NCBI RefSeq assembly: GCF_020509005.1
Contig: NC_063020.1
Span: 372,001 to 436,000, forward strand
DNA length: 64,000 nucleotides
Direction: 5' to 3'
From: Fulvia fulva
Lineage: Eukaryota; Ascomycota; Dothideomycetes; Mycosphaerellales; Mycosphaerellaceae
Shown here one piece after another: positions 45,269-58,378 of this stretch. Every line of letters starts with the position of its first letter. The stretch's first letter is position 1. Both the position numbers and the translations under genes were made by a program. The notes under the pieces were generated by a model. It did no database searches. It was not told where the DNA came from and worked only from the letters and a program-made list of their open reading frames with translations.

Positions 45269-45525
45269 CCTAGATACTAATCTATAATCTGTCCTAGGTA
45301 GAATTAAAAACCCTACGGGATTACATCTCGAAGACCCTTAAGAAGGGCTAGATACGCCCTAGTAAGTCCCCTTATAGGGCCCCTATCCTATTCGTACCTA
45401 AGAAGAATATAACGAACCGTCTCTACGTCGGCTACTAGGGACTTAATAAAGTTACTATTAAGAACCGGTAAGATTCCTCTATATCCTAATAATCTAGTTA
45501 TCTTACTACCTATATTCTCTCGCGA

Positions 45526-45943
45526 TTAACGAGGACTATCTATTCGACAGCCCTTATTAAGACGAGTAATCTACTTAAGTAGTAGCGACCCGCCTACGCT
45601 AGCGGCGGCGTAATCGTAGTATAAAGAACCCTAAAACTAAGGTTCCGTTCTCCTAACGGTAGACCCTAGAATTACGGAGTTACGGAGGATAACTACCTAA
45701 TTAGAAAGCGCGGACCTTACCCCAAATAGTAGCGGAGGATAGTAACTAACGAAAGCTATAGCCTTATAAATATTTAGTACTAAGAGCTAAACCGGGGAAT
45801 AAACTAAGGAAAAACCTAGGATATAAGCTAAGGCCTACTATATAGAAAGTAGAGGCTAACGATAAATAATATAGCGTAGACGACCCTATATACGGAGGCG
45901 GAAAACTTACTAGGGGATAACAAATACCTAGCCCGGGTATATA
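45526..45943 (+). mobile_element. LINE B copy 1, left part (5' end region)
   Basis: It starts near GAGGACTAT and matches 51025 to about 51425, with many transitions. It is interrupted by LINE C and resumes at 50862. It carries the 5' end and beginning of ORF1 of a Tad1-like LINE. Heavily RIP-damaged. Confidence 0.75.
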
Positions 45944-48900
45944 GATAGATAGATTATTCATTTGCCTGTTTTGGTACCTCTTGGCCTATGTAGGTCTCTC
46001 GCTATACTCAAACCTCCTCTCCCTCTCCTTGGATTTGTCCTTCTCTTGTTCTTCCCGTTTTCCTCCCTTTAGGGTGCGCTAGTGTCATGGTTGTTACCCT
46101 ATGACTACCTTGCCCGCGGCCCTAGTTCTGTCCTCCTCTTCATTCCCTGTTCCTCTATCCTCCTCCTTATCTCCTCCTCCTTTCTCTCTTCCTCCCTCTT
46201 CTCAATCTATCTCTCTGTTTCCACTACAAGAGAGAACTGTTCAAGGTAGTTCTCCGATAGGATCTACCATGTTACCCTTTGTATGTCTCGTTTGTTCTTG
46301 ATAATGGCTTGGTACTGCCTATCTCTTGCCTTTGCTCTCTATAGACTCCTCCCTCTGACCCACTCCTTGCAGACTAGGACCATGTGCTCCGGGTTCTGGG
46401 ACAGGTAGCCACATAGGCAGCTCTTGGATCTATGTCCTAGGACTCTTCTTTGATACAAGTATGCCCTAAGCCCAACGTGCTCAGAACGGATCTGGATGGC
46501 TATACTTGCTTCTGCCCTCTTCAGGTCCTTGGTAGATGTGGTAGTTGGACCTTCCAAATGTTCTTGCTGCTAGTGAGGCCCCTGGTCTTACGTGCTGTTG
46601 GCTCCAGTTCTTTTCCTAGAGATATCCTGCAATTTGCTCAGCTTGGCTTTGTTTCTTCTTGTCTTTGTCTCTTGAGCTGGCTTGGCCTCTGTAGGCGTCC
46701 CCTTGTTCAAGGGCTGCCGTGATCTCTTGAAATGTTGCAAGGTCTCTTTCCTTTTGTGGGATCATGTGTGGCCTGTTAGGTCTCCTCTTCCTTACATATT
46801 AGGTTCTGATCTTCAGTGTGGCTGCTTAGATGGCTCCCTGTACTTAGTATGCAGATGTCTTGCCTGCATATTGGCTCCTTAGGCCTTGGAGGTATTCTTT
46901 GATAGGAGCAGTTCCTGACTCCATTTCCAATGTCTTGTAGGGAGTTGACTTGTAGGCCCTAAGTACTCTCTTCAGGCAGGCTGCTTGGGCTCTGTTAAGG
47001 GGTTCCTCAATCCTCTTTAGGGTGTGCTTTGCTGCTGCCCAGACTGCTGCTCTATACATCATTGCAGGTTTGACAATAGCCTTGTACATGATCCTTGCCT
47101 TAGAGAAGGTTGCGCCCTATGTGGAGGCTGTAAGCCTTTCTATGGACTGTCTGTTTGTGTCTGCTCTTGCCTGAGCCTTCTTCACCTATGGACCCCAGCT
47201 AAGCTTTGGGTCCAGCCATATCCCTAGGACCCTGAGTCCCTGTGTAGGGTGAGTTTCAAAGCCCTAGATCTGTCCTGTTGCATGCAAATTGTGTTTTGTC
47301 TTTGCCCTGCTGAAGTAGATAAGCCAGTACTTGTCTGGTGCAAATTTTGCCCCGTGTTCCCTTGCCCATTTCTCGCACTGTTTATGTCTTTCCTCGAGGA
47401 GGTTGCAGTTGTGTTCTGTGGAGTCTCACCATGCTAGGATGTTTGTGTCATCTACAAATCCTGATGTTGTAGTGTTTGTTGTCTCTAGGAGTGGCATTAG
47501 GTCTCCTACAAAGAGGAGGAAGAGGATTGGTGAGAGTGTGGATCCTTGTGGGATCCCTGTGCGTGCTATTAGTGTCTGTGGGGCCTTGTAGGTTCTAAGG
47601 AGGATTTGGGTTGTTCTGTTTTAGAGGAATGATTACATAAATGTGACGATCTATGTTAGGATAGCCTTCTGTTTTAGGATGTGGATGAGCCTAGTGTGGG
47701 AGACATTGTCGAAGGCTCCTGATATGTCAAGTGAGAGCAGTGATGCTACTCCATTGTTGCCATAGTGCTAGATGTGTCTTATCTGTTCTGCAATTAGCTC
47801 CACTGCTGTAAGGGTGGATCTCTTTCTCCTGCCCCCTATCTGTGTTGCTGGGAGGAGGTTATGTTCCTCCACAATCTCTGTAAGCCTCTGAGCAATGATC
47901 GTTTCAAGGAGCTTTCCTATTGTGTTCAGCAATGCAATTGGCCTATTTGACTTTAGTTTGGTGTAGTCCTCTTTCTAGGGTTTCCTTAGGACACATGTGA
48001 GGGATTGTTTGAAGATCCCTAGGCAATAGCCTTGTGCCATACATTAGGTGAAGATTGGTGCCAGTACTGGGGTGATAAGGTCTCTACATGCCTTCAGGTA
48101 GCAGTTGGGGATCTTGTCCGGGCCTGGGGTCTTGTTTCCCTTGAGTTTCTTAATGACTCCCTCAATCTCCTTAGCATCTACATGCCAGCTAGCCTCTCTT
48201 AGCTGTGGGATGTGAGCTCCTGGGATGTTGCTGAGGTCTGCCTCCACCTGGGTCCCAAAGAAATGGCTTGCAAATGCCTCTGCCTTCCCCTTAAGAGTGG
48301 TTTGCACCTGTCCTCTCTGGTCTTGTATTGGGGGAAACTGGGGTAGGGAGTTCTTCTCATCTTCGGGCTTCCTTGCCCACTTGGCTAGCCTCCAGATTTG
48401 CTCTAGATGTTCTGTGATCATCCCAACAGTGGACCTCTATTCTTGCTGTTTGTCCCTCCTAATCTGTGCTTTCTTGGCTTGGCAGGCATTGTTATAGGTC
48501 TCCCAATTGGCCTAGGTACGCTGTTGCTCCCATCTTCTTCTTGCCCTTCTTGCGTCCTTGACCTTGGTTGTGCATTCATGTGTCCAGTATGTCTTCTGGT
48601 ATAGTGACCACCTCTTCTTAGGTATGTGGGCTTGGGCTGCTCTCTCTATAGCTGTCACCAGTTGTGTGGCAGCCTGGTCAATCCCCTCTGTTGTGTACAA
48701 GTTGTCTATGTTCACCCATTCAAGTTCACCCTCTAGCTGTTCCTGCACTAGTGACCAGTTGGCCTTTTTCCAGTTGAGCTTCTCTTCTGGCTCCCTCTCT
48801 TCCTCAACCGTGAGCTGGATGTCCGTCTGGATTAGGAGGTGATCCGATAAGGACTCAAGGTGGCTGCTCACTTTGCAACTCTCCACCTTCTGTGTCAGGG

Positions 48901-50861
48901 CATAGGACATAAAACACAGGTCTAGTGTGCTAGAGCTGTTATTTCTTGCCCATGTTTCTGTTCCCTTTGGTGTGACTAGGCCTAGCTAGGCTGTCTCCAT
49001 CTGGCTAATAAGCCTGCCTGCCAGGAAGTGGTGTGCTAGGGAGAAGTCTGATCCCCATGTTGGGTGATGGAGGTTGAAGTCCCCAACCACTATGTTCTGG
49101 GCTTGTTGACTCATTGCCTCTGGAAGTCTTTCCAATGTGTGTAGCTGTGTGCTACTCCTAGACTCTGGGGGTGGGTTATACACACTGTGGACCAGGATCT
49201 GGCCCTGTGATGTCGTTAGTTGTATTGTGGTAATGTCCCTGTCAGCCCTTGGCAAGGCTTGCCAGTCCTCAGTTGACACCTTCTTGCTGATGTAGATGCA
49301 GGACCTTGGGACTCCCTCTGTTCTGTTGATCACTGAGTGATACTCTGGGCTCTTCACTGTTGAGGGGATTCTGGTATGTGGGCTGATCCATGGTTCTTGT
49401 ATTGCCACAGTGTGGTGTACCTCTAGGTCTAGGGCTTGCAGGAAGCTCCTCTAGACCTTTTCCTTGCTTTTATTGACATTATACTGAATGATGGTTAGCT
49501 TGTTGGTGTGAGGCATTAGGACATGGGTGTGTCTGGCTGGTCATGTGGTTGGTTATAGGGCTGGTTCTCCTGGCTTTGTTGCTCTATTTGTTCCGACTCC
49601 TCCCGCTGGCTCCCTATCATCTGGTGTATCTTCATCTATCCATTGCTTTGTCCTGCTCTGAACAGGTGTGTTAGCCTCCCCATTGTAGGTATTAGCTCAT
49701 CTTGCGGCTTTGGTCTCTTGTTTGGGTGAAAGGTCCTTGCTAGCTGGTCTTTTTGCCCTACTAAGAATCTTGTAGGAGTTGTTACTCTTGCTTCCCTCGC
49801 CTTCCACTGGGCTGCAAGTCTAGCTGGACATTGGTTTGACTATGCTAGATGTTTCCTTCCGCAAGCTGCACATCTCGTGTCTTCCTTCTTCTTCTAGCAC
49901 TCCTGGGTTACGTGATCACTAGCACAGTGGGAGCAGACTGGTGTAGGTCTGTTACACTTTAGGGCAATATGGCCATACTGTTGACACTTAAAACGTTGGA
50001 GGACTCTGTGGTTACTCTGATGTATCTCTGCTTCAAGTCTCTCGTAGTCCTAGAATAGTCCTTGGTCTAGAACCTTGTTTGCCTGGGCTGCAGTTCCTAC
50101 CTATAAGATGAGAGATAAGGCCTTCTTAGTCTCTTCAATCTTCTTCCTGACCTATGCTACTTTTGTGATCTGTAGTCCTAGGACTGTTGCTTGGTTCTGT
50201 CTCTAAAGGCTTGGCATGTCTTCTTGTATGTTGAAGGATCTTAGGACTCTATATGCAATGACTATATATTGCTGATAGGAGACCTTTGCTGTCTTGCCAA
50301 TCTTTAGTGTCCATTCCTTGTTCATCTCTAGGGTCTTCTTGTCCTATGTGTGGGCTGTAAACAGTCTTACCCCTCTATTGTCTACCTTTGCTCCTACTAC
50401 CTCCTTCATCCCAAGCTTTTCTACTATCTCCCTTCCTGTCATCTTGCCTACCTCTTCCTTCTCCTGCTGGTCTGTGATATGTATACGGACTACCGTGCTT
50501 TGGGGGGCTAGTAGGGGGCTCGTTGCTGCTACAGCATATGTCTTTAGGCCTTGGGCCTGCCTTGGGTCTTTCTGGAAGGTGTTTCTTGTCGCTTCGATTG
50601 CTCTATTAATCGTAGTTCCTGTTTGTTGTTTGAGTGCTTTCAGTCCCCCGAGGAGCTCACTTATTACCCCTTTTAGTGCTCTTTCTAGGAATTGTCCCTC
50701 TTCTGCCATTACTATCTCCTCTGCCTTTCTATAAAGCATTCCCCATTCATCTCCTCCTCGTTCTCTGTCTCTTTCCGTCGCCGTCGTCGCCATTCCGAGT
50801 CCTTAGGGGTTGATCGGTAGAAGTTCAATACTACTACTATATCTAGTCTCCTATATAGTTC
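45944..50861 (-). mobile_element. LINE C: near-complete Tad1/I-like LINE inserted in LINE B
   Basis: Read leftward. ORF1 starts at the ATG at 50793 (MATTATERDRERGG), with a coiled-coil-like start, VRLFTAHT and zinc knuckles CQQYGHIALKC and CSHC...C, CAAC...H...C (about 49830-50010). ORF2: endonuclease with IIQYNVN, IQEPWISP, VVGDFNLHHPTWG and SLSDHLLI (about 48850-49490); reverse transcriptase with KKLKGNKTPGPDKIPN (about 48130), SLDISGAFDNV, GIPQGSTLSPILFLLF and FVDDTN (about 47450); and a C-terminal CLCGYLSQNPEHMVLVC. It ends in an ATCT-type tail. A 14-bp duplication AGCCCGGGTATATA flanks it (45930-45943 and 50862-50875). Stops are fewer than in LINE A and sit at Trp or Gln codons, so it is younger but still inactive. 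Confidence 0.9.
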
Positions 50862-51010
50862 AGCCCGGGTATATAAGAACACTATAGCATAGCTACTAGG
50901 AGCGCTAAAAGCGCTATTATACTAAATCCCAAAGATAATCTAACAAGTAATATAGAAGGTAGCCTAGAGACTAACTATATAGGTAATAGGGAATACTCTA
51001 GGAATCGCTA
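50862..51010 (+). mobile_element. LINE B copy 1, right part
   Basis: Continuation of 45526-45943 after the LINE C insertion; it matches about 51412-51540 until it diverges near 50991. Confidence 0.7.
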
Positions 51011-51019
51011 AAAAGGATC

Positions 51020-54010
51020 TACGAGGACTATTCATTCGACAGCCCTTATTAAGACGAGCAATCCACTTAAGCAGTAGCGACCCGCCTACGCTAGCGGCGG
51101 CGCAATCGTAGTATAAAGAACCCTAAAACTAAGGTTCCGTTCCCCTAAAGGCAGACCCTAGAGTTACGGAGTTACGGAGGACAACTGCCTAATTAGGAAG
51201 CGCGACCCCGAACAGTAGCGAAGGATAGTAACTAACGAGAGCTATAGCCTTACGAACATTCTATACTAAGAGCTAAACCGGGGAACAAACTAAGAAAAAA
51301 CCTAGGACATAAGCCAAGGCCTACTATATAGAAAGCAGAGGCTAACGACTAACAATATAGCGTAGACGACCCTATATACGGAGGCGGAAAACTTGCTAGA
51401 GGATAACGAACACCTAGCCCGGATATATAAGAACACTATAGCATAGCTACTAGGAGCGCTAAAAGCGCTATTATACTAAATCCCGAAGACAATCTAATAA
51501 GTAATATAGAAGGTAGCCTAGAGACTAACTATATAGGTAATAGTAGTAGTAGGTAAGAATTAACCCTCTCTAAAGGCAAGTAAGGCGGTACGCCTATATA
51601 TTACTAATCCGGCGGAGAAACAAGAAATCGTAGCCCTAATAAGTAAAGAGATTGTCGATAGAATCGGCTAGAAGGAGGTAGTTAGAGCGAGGGTAGAGGT
51701 AATAGGCGTAGTAAGACTCTTTACCGTATAAGAGTCTAATAGACGAAAGCTAGAGACCTATAAGGAGTAGACTACTAAAGTCGCGAAGTCGGTACGAGTC
51801 TCCTACTAATAGTATACCGTTATCGCCTACGGGGTCCCTAGGACATTTAAGGTCGAAGACCTTCCCTACCTCTAAGTATAGAACTAGAACACCTCCCTAG
51901 GAGTACGACTAACAAAGGCGGTCTAGTTATATAAGACAGTAGACCGAGAGAAGACGTATTTATCGCTTATTATCTAGGTAGAGACAGCGGAACAAGCTAA
52001 CTAGATACTAGATAATAGGCTATTCTAGAACTACGAGCGAATAGATACGGAGATCTATTAGAGTAGCTATAGGGTACTACAATACTTCTAATACTAATAG
52101 TACGGTCATATCGCCCTAAAATACGGGGAGAAGACCCTAAGGTGTCCCTACTACGTAGGCCTATACTAGGGAAGGGAATACCTAAAAAAGGAGAGTAGGT
52201 ATATATACTACGGTAGAAGGCACCTAGCGTATTCAAACTAATACCTAGCTAGAATAGTAGTATAAGAACGAGCGAGACAAGTAAGGATCTCTATACTAGC
52301 TAGATACCCCTAACGATAGTAGGAGGGACCTACCGTATATAAGGGCTTCGAGCCGAGTAAGAGGAAGAGGGTAGAAGAGACGAATAGGAGAACCTAACCC
52401 TAAACGTATCTACCTCCCGGTAGGCCTCGACACCTTAACCGGGCTACTAATAAACTAGGCTAAATACGAATCTTTAGGGCGCCCTAGCGGCCCTAGGGCT
52501 AGCCGGATAGCGAGATATAGGCTTAGGAGACATAGTAGGTTAGTACGGAAATAGACCTTACGGATAACGAATAATACTATACGACGACATTACTATCGTA
52601 TAGTATAACGTAAACAAAAGTAGGGACAAGGTCTAGCGCTACTTTCTATAAGAGCTAGATCCGCTACGGCACTACGTTATTACAGTATAGGAACTATAGA
52701 TCAACACCTACGTAGGACTTCTAGCTACTTATAATAACCGGAGATACTATACCGTAATCGCGGGCTAACAAGGCGTTATCCCGAGGATATATATATACGT
52801 AAGTAAGACTATAGACCTTAAGTCGTAGAAGGTTATACTACCGTAGTAGGGCAACCTAGGAGACATAATATTAATCTAGATCGACACGACATAAGGCTCT
52901 ATCTATATCTATAACGTTTATAACCCGCTACCGCGGGGTCGGACGAGTAGGGAACTAGGAACCCTCGCCTACCTAGAGCGGACCCTTAGCTAAGATACGA
53001 AGTAAGTACTCCTCGGCGACTTTAACCTCTACTACCTATAATAGGGACTCGAATTCACTCCCCCGTACGCTTTCCTAGGGGGAAAGCTACTAGATATAAC
53101 CGTACGCTACGGAATGGTCTTAGTAATACTAAAGGGAATAGAGACGTAGAAGGCCCGTATAAGTATAAGTATAATCGACCTATACTTTCTATTATAAGAA
53201 CTTAGAGAGAGACTAGTCTAATACCGACCGAACTACGCGCTAGAGGCCTCCTTAGACTATATCCCTATTTAGACGACGCTAGAGGTGAAGGCGATAGAGG
53301 AGCTAGTAAGCGAACTACGCCGTAACTAGAAGAAGGTACGCTAGGACGATATAAGAGACTTCCTAATAGTGAACTTACCGTAGTATAGGGAACTCGTAAC
53401 GATAGCTTAGCTAGATCAAGTAGCGGAACAGATTACCTCGGTTATATAGTAAGTAGCAGAATAATATACGCCGTTACTCCGGCCCTTAATATAGTAGAAG
53501 GCCTTCTAGACCTCTAAATACTCTACGAAGGTAAAGGATACTAGAAGGGCAAGGCGACAGTAGACGAAGAAGTATACCTAAGAGACGTAGGAGCAATACT
53601 ATTACGCGACATAAGAGAAGAAGGTATAGATAAGACGCGATAAGCTATAGGACTAGAGAGCGACGATCGGGCTCGTTATAGAAAACCCGGAATAGATATA
53701 GAGACTAGCTAAATAGGCACGACTACCTAAAGAGTAACGAACCCCTTACTTCCCTCTAATTATAGACCGCGAAGGAATTGCCTAGACTACGCCCCGGGGT
53801 ATAGTAAAAGTATTAGCCGACTATTTCTTTTCTACGTAAGTAGAGGTAGACCTTACGGACATCGACCCGAGTATCTACCCGGAACCCCTAGATATAGATT
53901 AGGCGGTTAGCTCTAATATAGTAATAGGAGTTATAAGTAAGCTAAAAGGACGAAAAGCCCTAAGCCTAGATAGGATAGGCCTTAACCTTAACCTCGTTAT
54001 AGTTTATAAT
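51020..54010 (+). mobile_element. LINE B copy 2: RIP-damaged, 3'-truncated Tad1-like LINE
   Basis: After the duplicated 5' region (51020-51540) the frame continues into ORF1 (KAVRLYITNPAEKQEIVALISKE, about 51570-51650; zinc-knuckle remnant YGHIALKYGEKTLRCPYYV near 52100). Next come an endonuclease region with many stops (52570-53200) and the entry of the reverse transcriptase (KGRKALSLDRIGLNLNL, about 53940-54000), where homology ends. The sequence is strongly depleted in CA and TG. Not functional. Confidence 0.75.
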
Positions 54011-54049
54011 CATACTCCCTTATAGAGCCGATTCTTCTTCTTTCTTAAA

Positions 54050-55640
54050 CTAGATCTAGTAACTACTAGCGGCCGTCGGTTACTACCTAGATCTAGTATC
54101 TTAAGGGCCGTATTCTATAAGGTCTCGGTTATTAGGTAGAGGTTTAGAGTAGTTAGAAAGCTTTACGCTTAAGACACTAGTATAATCTCGACCTATCTAT
54201 TGTTTCCGAAGCGTAGGGATTTTTATGTCCTTATTAGATAGAATCGGGCTATAGTATTCCTTAAGCTACGGAAGTATATTAAGGAGCTTAGGTTTGCTAT
54301 AGTCCCGTCGGAAGTTAAACTTAGAAGGATTTAGATCGGTCTTCTTTCCTAGGTACTACTAGTTGTTCGTCGCTAAAAAGACATACCCTTATAAGATAAG
54401 GAATAGCATCGCGGGGCACCTATTAGCCTAATGTTCCGTACTACTATAGTTATAATAGTACCTATTAAGCGCTTTAGACCGCTCGCGGTTCTATAACTAC
54501 GGGCGCTATATTAAGTAAACCTATAGTTTAGGTACGCGATCGGGGTTCTCTAGTTATATAGACCTTTAATTTTCACTAGGGTTAAAGGATCTAACCTACG
54601 CCGCGCGACCTCGTTAGTAAGCCTAAATACTTATTTCTACTATTTTCTAAATAAGGTTATCGTCGATAGTAGCGGAAATAGCTAGTTTATTAAGTGTATT
54701 AATCTTAGGGATTAAGCGCGGTATCTGCTTTATAACTAACCGATAAAGCTACGGTAAAGTAAGTAGAAAGTCCGTATATACGGCCTTCTATCCTTCTTCA
54801 CTATTAGTAATAATTGTCGCCTCGTCTAGTATCTTTTGAAAGCGCCGAAACTTCTTAGGCTACTTCGGATAGAGCCTACATTTCTTATAAACTGCCTTAG
54901 TAACTGACTCTAGGAGCCCCTAAAGTAGAAGACGGCTACGGGATTAATTAGGTTACTAGAGGCCACGAAGAGACGGATAAACTCCTTTATATCCTATTCC
55001 TTAGGGCTTTTCCCTTTCTCGGCCCGGACTATCTCTTCTAGGTATTCTCGACTTCCTAATATCGAATAGGCATCGAATCTCGAAAATTTAGCTAAGAAGG
55101 ACCTCCTAAAGGTGCTCCGCCTCACTTACTATCCCTCTAACCTTATTACTAAACGTCGGATAGTAGTCTCGTAGTTACGCTCGAAACGACCCTAGAAGTT
55201 GTCTTTCTTAATTAATAGCCTTAGTAGATACTAGTCTATAAGATTATTAAACCTCTCCTAGAATTCAGTAGCGTTCCTACTATTAAAGAGGGGGTTTTCC
55301 GGACTCCCTAGAGTAGGGAAGCGAGGTCCTACATTTTCTATAGCAATAGTAAGACGGCTAAATAAGGCTACTATCGCATCCGGACTATAGGGAATTCCTA
55401 ACGTTATAGTGCCCTTATTTAAGTTATTCTCTTCTTAGTCATTTCGTCGTACTCTTTCTTTATCCTTATTAGAGCCTAAAGCCTCCGGGATGTTATCTTT
55501 GTCGCTATCCGAGTCTTCTATCCCTTCTAGGATTATAGCCTCCCTATAAGGCCTATATACCTTCGTTAGACTTTCTAGTAACTCTTAGCCAGCTCTAATA
55601 CTAGTAAACGACTTAAACCTTAATAAAGACATAACTAAAA
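54050..55640 (-). mobile_element. Retrotransposon gag remnant on the minus strand
   Basis: Read leftward from a MSLLRFKSF start near 55628, through stops, the DNA gives an acidic N-part (SDSDKDNIPEALGSNKDKE), a gag-like helical body (FIRLFVASSNLINP, QFIRNVGSI) and near 54390-54440 a zinc-knuckle remnant of the form YYNYSSTEH.ANRCP, presumably once CxxCxxxxHxxxxC. This order fits an LTR-retrotransposon gag. No protease or RT follows before the LINE B edge. Family not resolved. Confidence 0.55.
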
Positions 55641-56286
55641 CTTATGACCTTGTTCGTAACCTTGCTTATAACGTTATACTTACTTTGCTTAATGCTAAGA
55701 ACCTTGACCTTAGGTGCCTTAATACCTTAAGATTTCGACTTCGAGTCGACCTTAACCTTGATTTTACTAAAATGTACTAATAATACCACCGGGTATATAC
55801 TTAAAACCCCCCTATATTAACTACTAAAATATAGACGACTAACTACCCTAGTAAGTAAGGGCGCGCCTAGTGACCCTAGAATAGCTTACGCGTAGGTATA
55901 TATACTTGTCGGTCCGCGGGCCGTGAAATATCTATAGTAATCCTAAAAAAGATAAATCTGAAATTTCTAGATTCCCGTATTTTGCCTTATAGAGAGATTC
56001 TTCGTAAATCCTAGCTTCCTACTAAGGTCGCCTCCTAACTATATATATCTTAGTAGTACCTCTATATACCCCTACTACGTAATTAACCGTTAAAGGTTAA
56101 CGAGATTCGACGCGTAAATTTCAGGGTCCAAAGGGGACTCTTAGCTCGTTAATAATAGTAGGTAGATTGTCCTAAGGATACGTTCTTCCTCGGCCTTCCT
56201 AAGGGCTTCCTATCTAGTATACTACTTAGTAGATTCAATATTAGAACATTAAGACCTATATCACCTCTAGGCTAGTCCTTCACGAA

Positions 56287-56289
<3 letters not shown>
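55641..56289. other. RIP-damaged repeat DNA, not assigned
   Basis: AT-rich, TAG-rich sequence upstream of the gag remnant, possibly its 5' leader or LTR. No domain can be read in any frame. Confidence 0.4.

Positions 56290-56322
<33 letters not shown>
56290..56322. repeat. TA dinucleotide microsatellite
   Basis: About 16 uninterrupted TA units. It separates the gag remnant from the Copia remnants. Confidence 0.95.
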
Positions 56323-56326
<4 letters not shown>

Positions 56327-56329
56327 TAA

Positions 56330-57720
56330 CAGCTCTTATGTCTAGTTCCTAAAAGAGCTAGGCTTTAGCTATGTTTTTAATATACCTAACAAACACTACT
56401 TCTTTACCCCTATTTATTAGCTTATTACTTCTTACCTATTAAGGTTAGGATCTTATATCTATATAGATAATAGCTTTGTATCCCTAAACTTTCAAATGGT
56501 CAATAGTCGGTTTAATACTATCAAAAGCCTTATCTAGTAAAGCCTTAAACCTATTATAATCTAGGCTATTTAGTAGTTTATTCCTTATATAAGTTTAGGC
56601 CTCTAGTGCTTTAGGCCAAAATTCTACCGGCATTTTAGCCTCTTTAAGCATTGCTCTTATAGAGTCCTCTAAGGTTTGTATTGACCTCTTAACTAGTCTA
56701 TTCTATAGAGAGTTATATATCTTAGTCGGCTCGAGCCTAATCCCTAAATCCTTCTCCTACTGCTTTACTAATACAATAGTTCTTTTATATTATCAACTCT
56801 CACTACTTTTAGCTACGCTAATGATTTCCTCTCTACTTTAATCTTCTAGTTCTAGAGAGTAACTAGAGCATCTTCTCTTTTCCTAAGAGGAAAGGTCCAC
56901 TTCTTCCTAGAGAAGTTATTAACAATCTCAAGCTAGTATTTGAATCCTAGTCTTAAGATTAGTAGTAGGCTATAAATATTAATAGATATAAGGGCAAGTC
57001 TTTTAGGTCTTCTCTCTATAACTTTGCCTTTATACTTCTTTATCTTTGCTATTAAATATACTCTATACTAGTGAAAGCTATTCTTAGGGATAGGAATAGG
57101 TTCTTTCAAGTCTATTACCTTATAAAGATTCTAGAGCAAATTCTTCCTAAAGTGTATAAATCTTCTATACTACTAAAGCTCCTACTGCTTTAGGTCGGTC
57201 TCTAATTAAGCAGTTACAAAGGCATTCTCTATTAGTAGTGTATATAATAAGTAATATGCCCGTTCTTATAGGAGAGGAGAAATCTTATTAATGAATAGAA
57301 CCCCCCTAAGGAGCTTTGTCTAGATAACAGTCTTACTAGAGGGGGAAATAAGAGAAAATAATAGAGGTTAAATACTAAACTACTTGCTGAACTAGTTCTA
57401 TAAAACTAGGTTTACTCCTAGCTTAGGTATAAGTAGGACATCTTCTAAAACAACTTTTCTACTAGCTCTCCTACTTATCTCTACATTCCTAATATAAGTA
57501 GCTAATAAAAACCTACCTCCTACTTTAATCTATTTCTTCCTTATTAAGGGAGTTATAGATCTAAAGAGGTAGCTTTAGTTAGTTATATAGGATGAAGTAT
57601 AGGAGTTAAGTAACTACTCTAACAAGGGAGACTTACCTTAGACTTCTATAGTTAAGTAAGCCACTTTATTATACTCATTATCATTAGACATTGTCTCTAG
57701 GGATAAGCTGTATAAGTTAC
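56330..57720 (-). mobile_element. Copia remnant (integrase and upstream part)
   Basis: Read leftward with frame changes and stops, the DNA gives recognisable Copia integrase pieces: VNNFSRKK.TFPLRKREDAL, the KVVRVDN block, the RTL.EQCL helix, and the ending VIGL-type LLGILKT before the linker (56330-56930). Upstream (57000-57720) only short gag-pre-integrase-like pieces remain. Older or more rearranged than the neighbouring Copia element, because frameshifts are present. Confidence 0.55.
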
Positions 57721-58130
57721 GTGACCCCTAGGCGGAAAAACCTTTTCTAGTCTTCTTTACTTTAGAGGTATAAGACTAGGCCTAGTTCTTCTAGAGTAAT
57801 AGTATATTAGAGCTAAGGTTCTTTACTATTTTCTTAAGTTCTTCTATAGAGGACTTCTCTCTTAGTGTCCTCCTTAAAGTAGGTAGTGGAGTTCTCTTCT
57901 TCTTAATATATGTTATATTCTAGGAAGATAGTAGTTAGGAATAAGATCTAAGGACTTTTCTTACCTTAGGTAGACTAGGGTAGTCCTTAATTAGATAATC
58001 CTTCCTATAGAGAAGGTAGGAGAGTGGTCTTACTAGACCTAAGGGCTTGACCTAGGTAGCTACTATACTATACCTAGCCTTAGAGGGATCTAATCTAGCT
58101 TCTTAAGCTTTAAGGATCTTTAAGGTCCTT
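57721..58130 (-). other. RIP-damaged repeat DNA between Copia pieces
   Basis: AT-rich DNA without a readable domain; it may belong to either Copia remnant. Confidence 0.4.
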
Positions 58131-58378
58131 TTATAATCTATTAAATAGGTACGAGTTACGTAGTAGTAGAAGACGGCGGATTATACGAAAGACGAAGAAG
58201 GACCTAATAGGATAGCGTATATCTATATATAGTATCGCTAGTGTTAGTGTAGGTATAGGTAGATACTAGGTATCCGGATGTTTGCTAGCCTATAGGCTAG
58301 TAAACCCTAGTCACGTGATCTAGCCACATGACATACCTACACCTATATGCTTGTCCTACGGCCTATATGTTCTTAACA
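58131..58378 (-). repeat. Probable 3' LTR start of the Copia element
   Basis: Read leftward, the sequence from 58378 begins TGTTAAGAACATATAGG, a typical Copia LTR start, just after the end of RNase H and a purine-rich GAGTAGGAG. The far LTR end was not found, so the left limit is a guess. Confidence 0.5.

Larger units (their letters stand above)
43107..45525 (+). mobile_element. Gypsy A: truncated, RIP-damaged Ty3/Gypsy element
   Basis: Conceptual reading gives a gag region (LENKLPVTNLGKLVRIDFYF, about 43230-43310), an Arg/Gly-rich segment, and protease-reverse-transcriptase linker DNA. Next comes the RT entry: YYKDFADVFNIDLVG and YDYAIDLEEG (about 44540-44640), continuing after a 615-bp insertion with IYNLS, VELKTLRDYI, IRPSKSPYRAPILFVPKKN and GLNKVTIKNR (45285-45470). 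It stops in the RT at about 45525, where LINE B sequence begins. Many in-frame stops; not functional. Confidence 0.75.

Noticed and set aside
56290..56322. TA tract as a promoter or origin
   Set aside because: It is a plain microsatellite in dead repeat DNA with no gene nearby.
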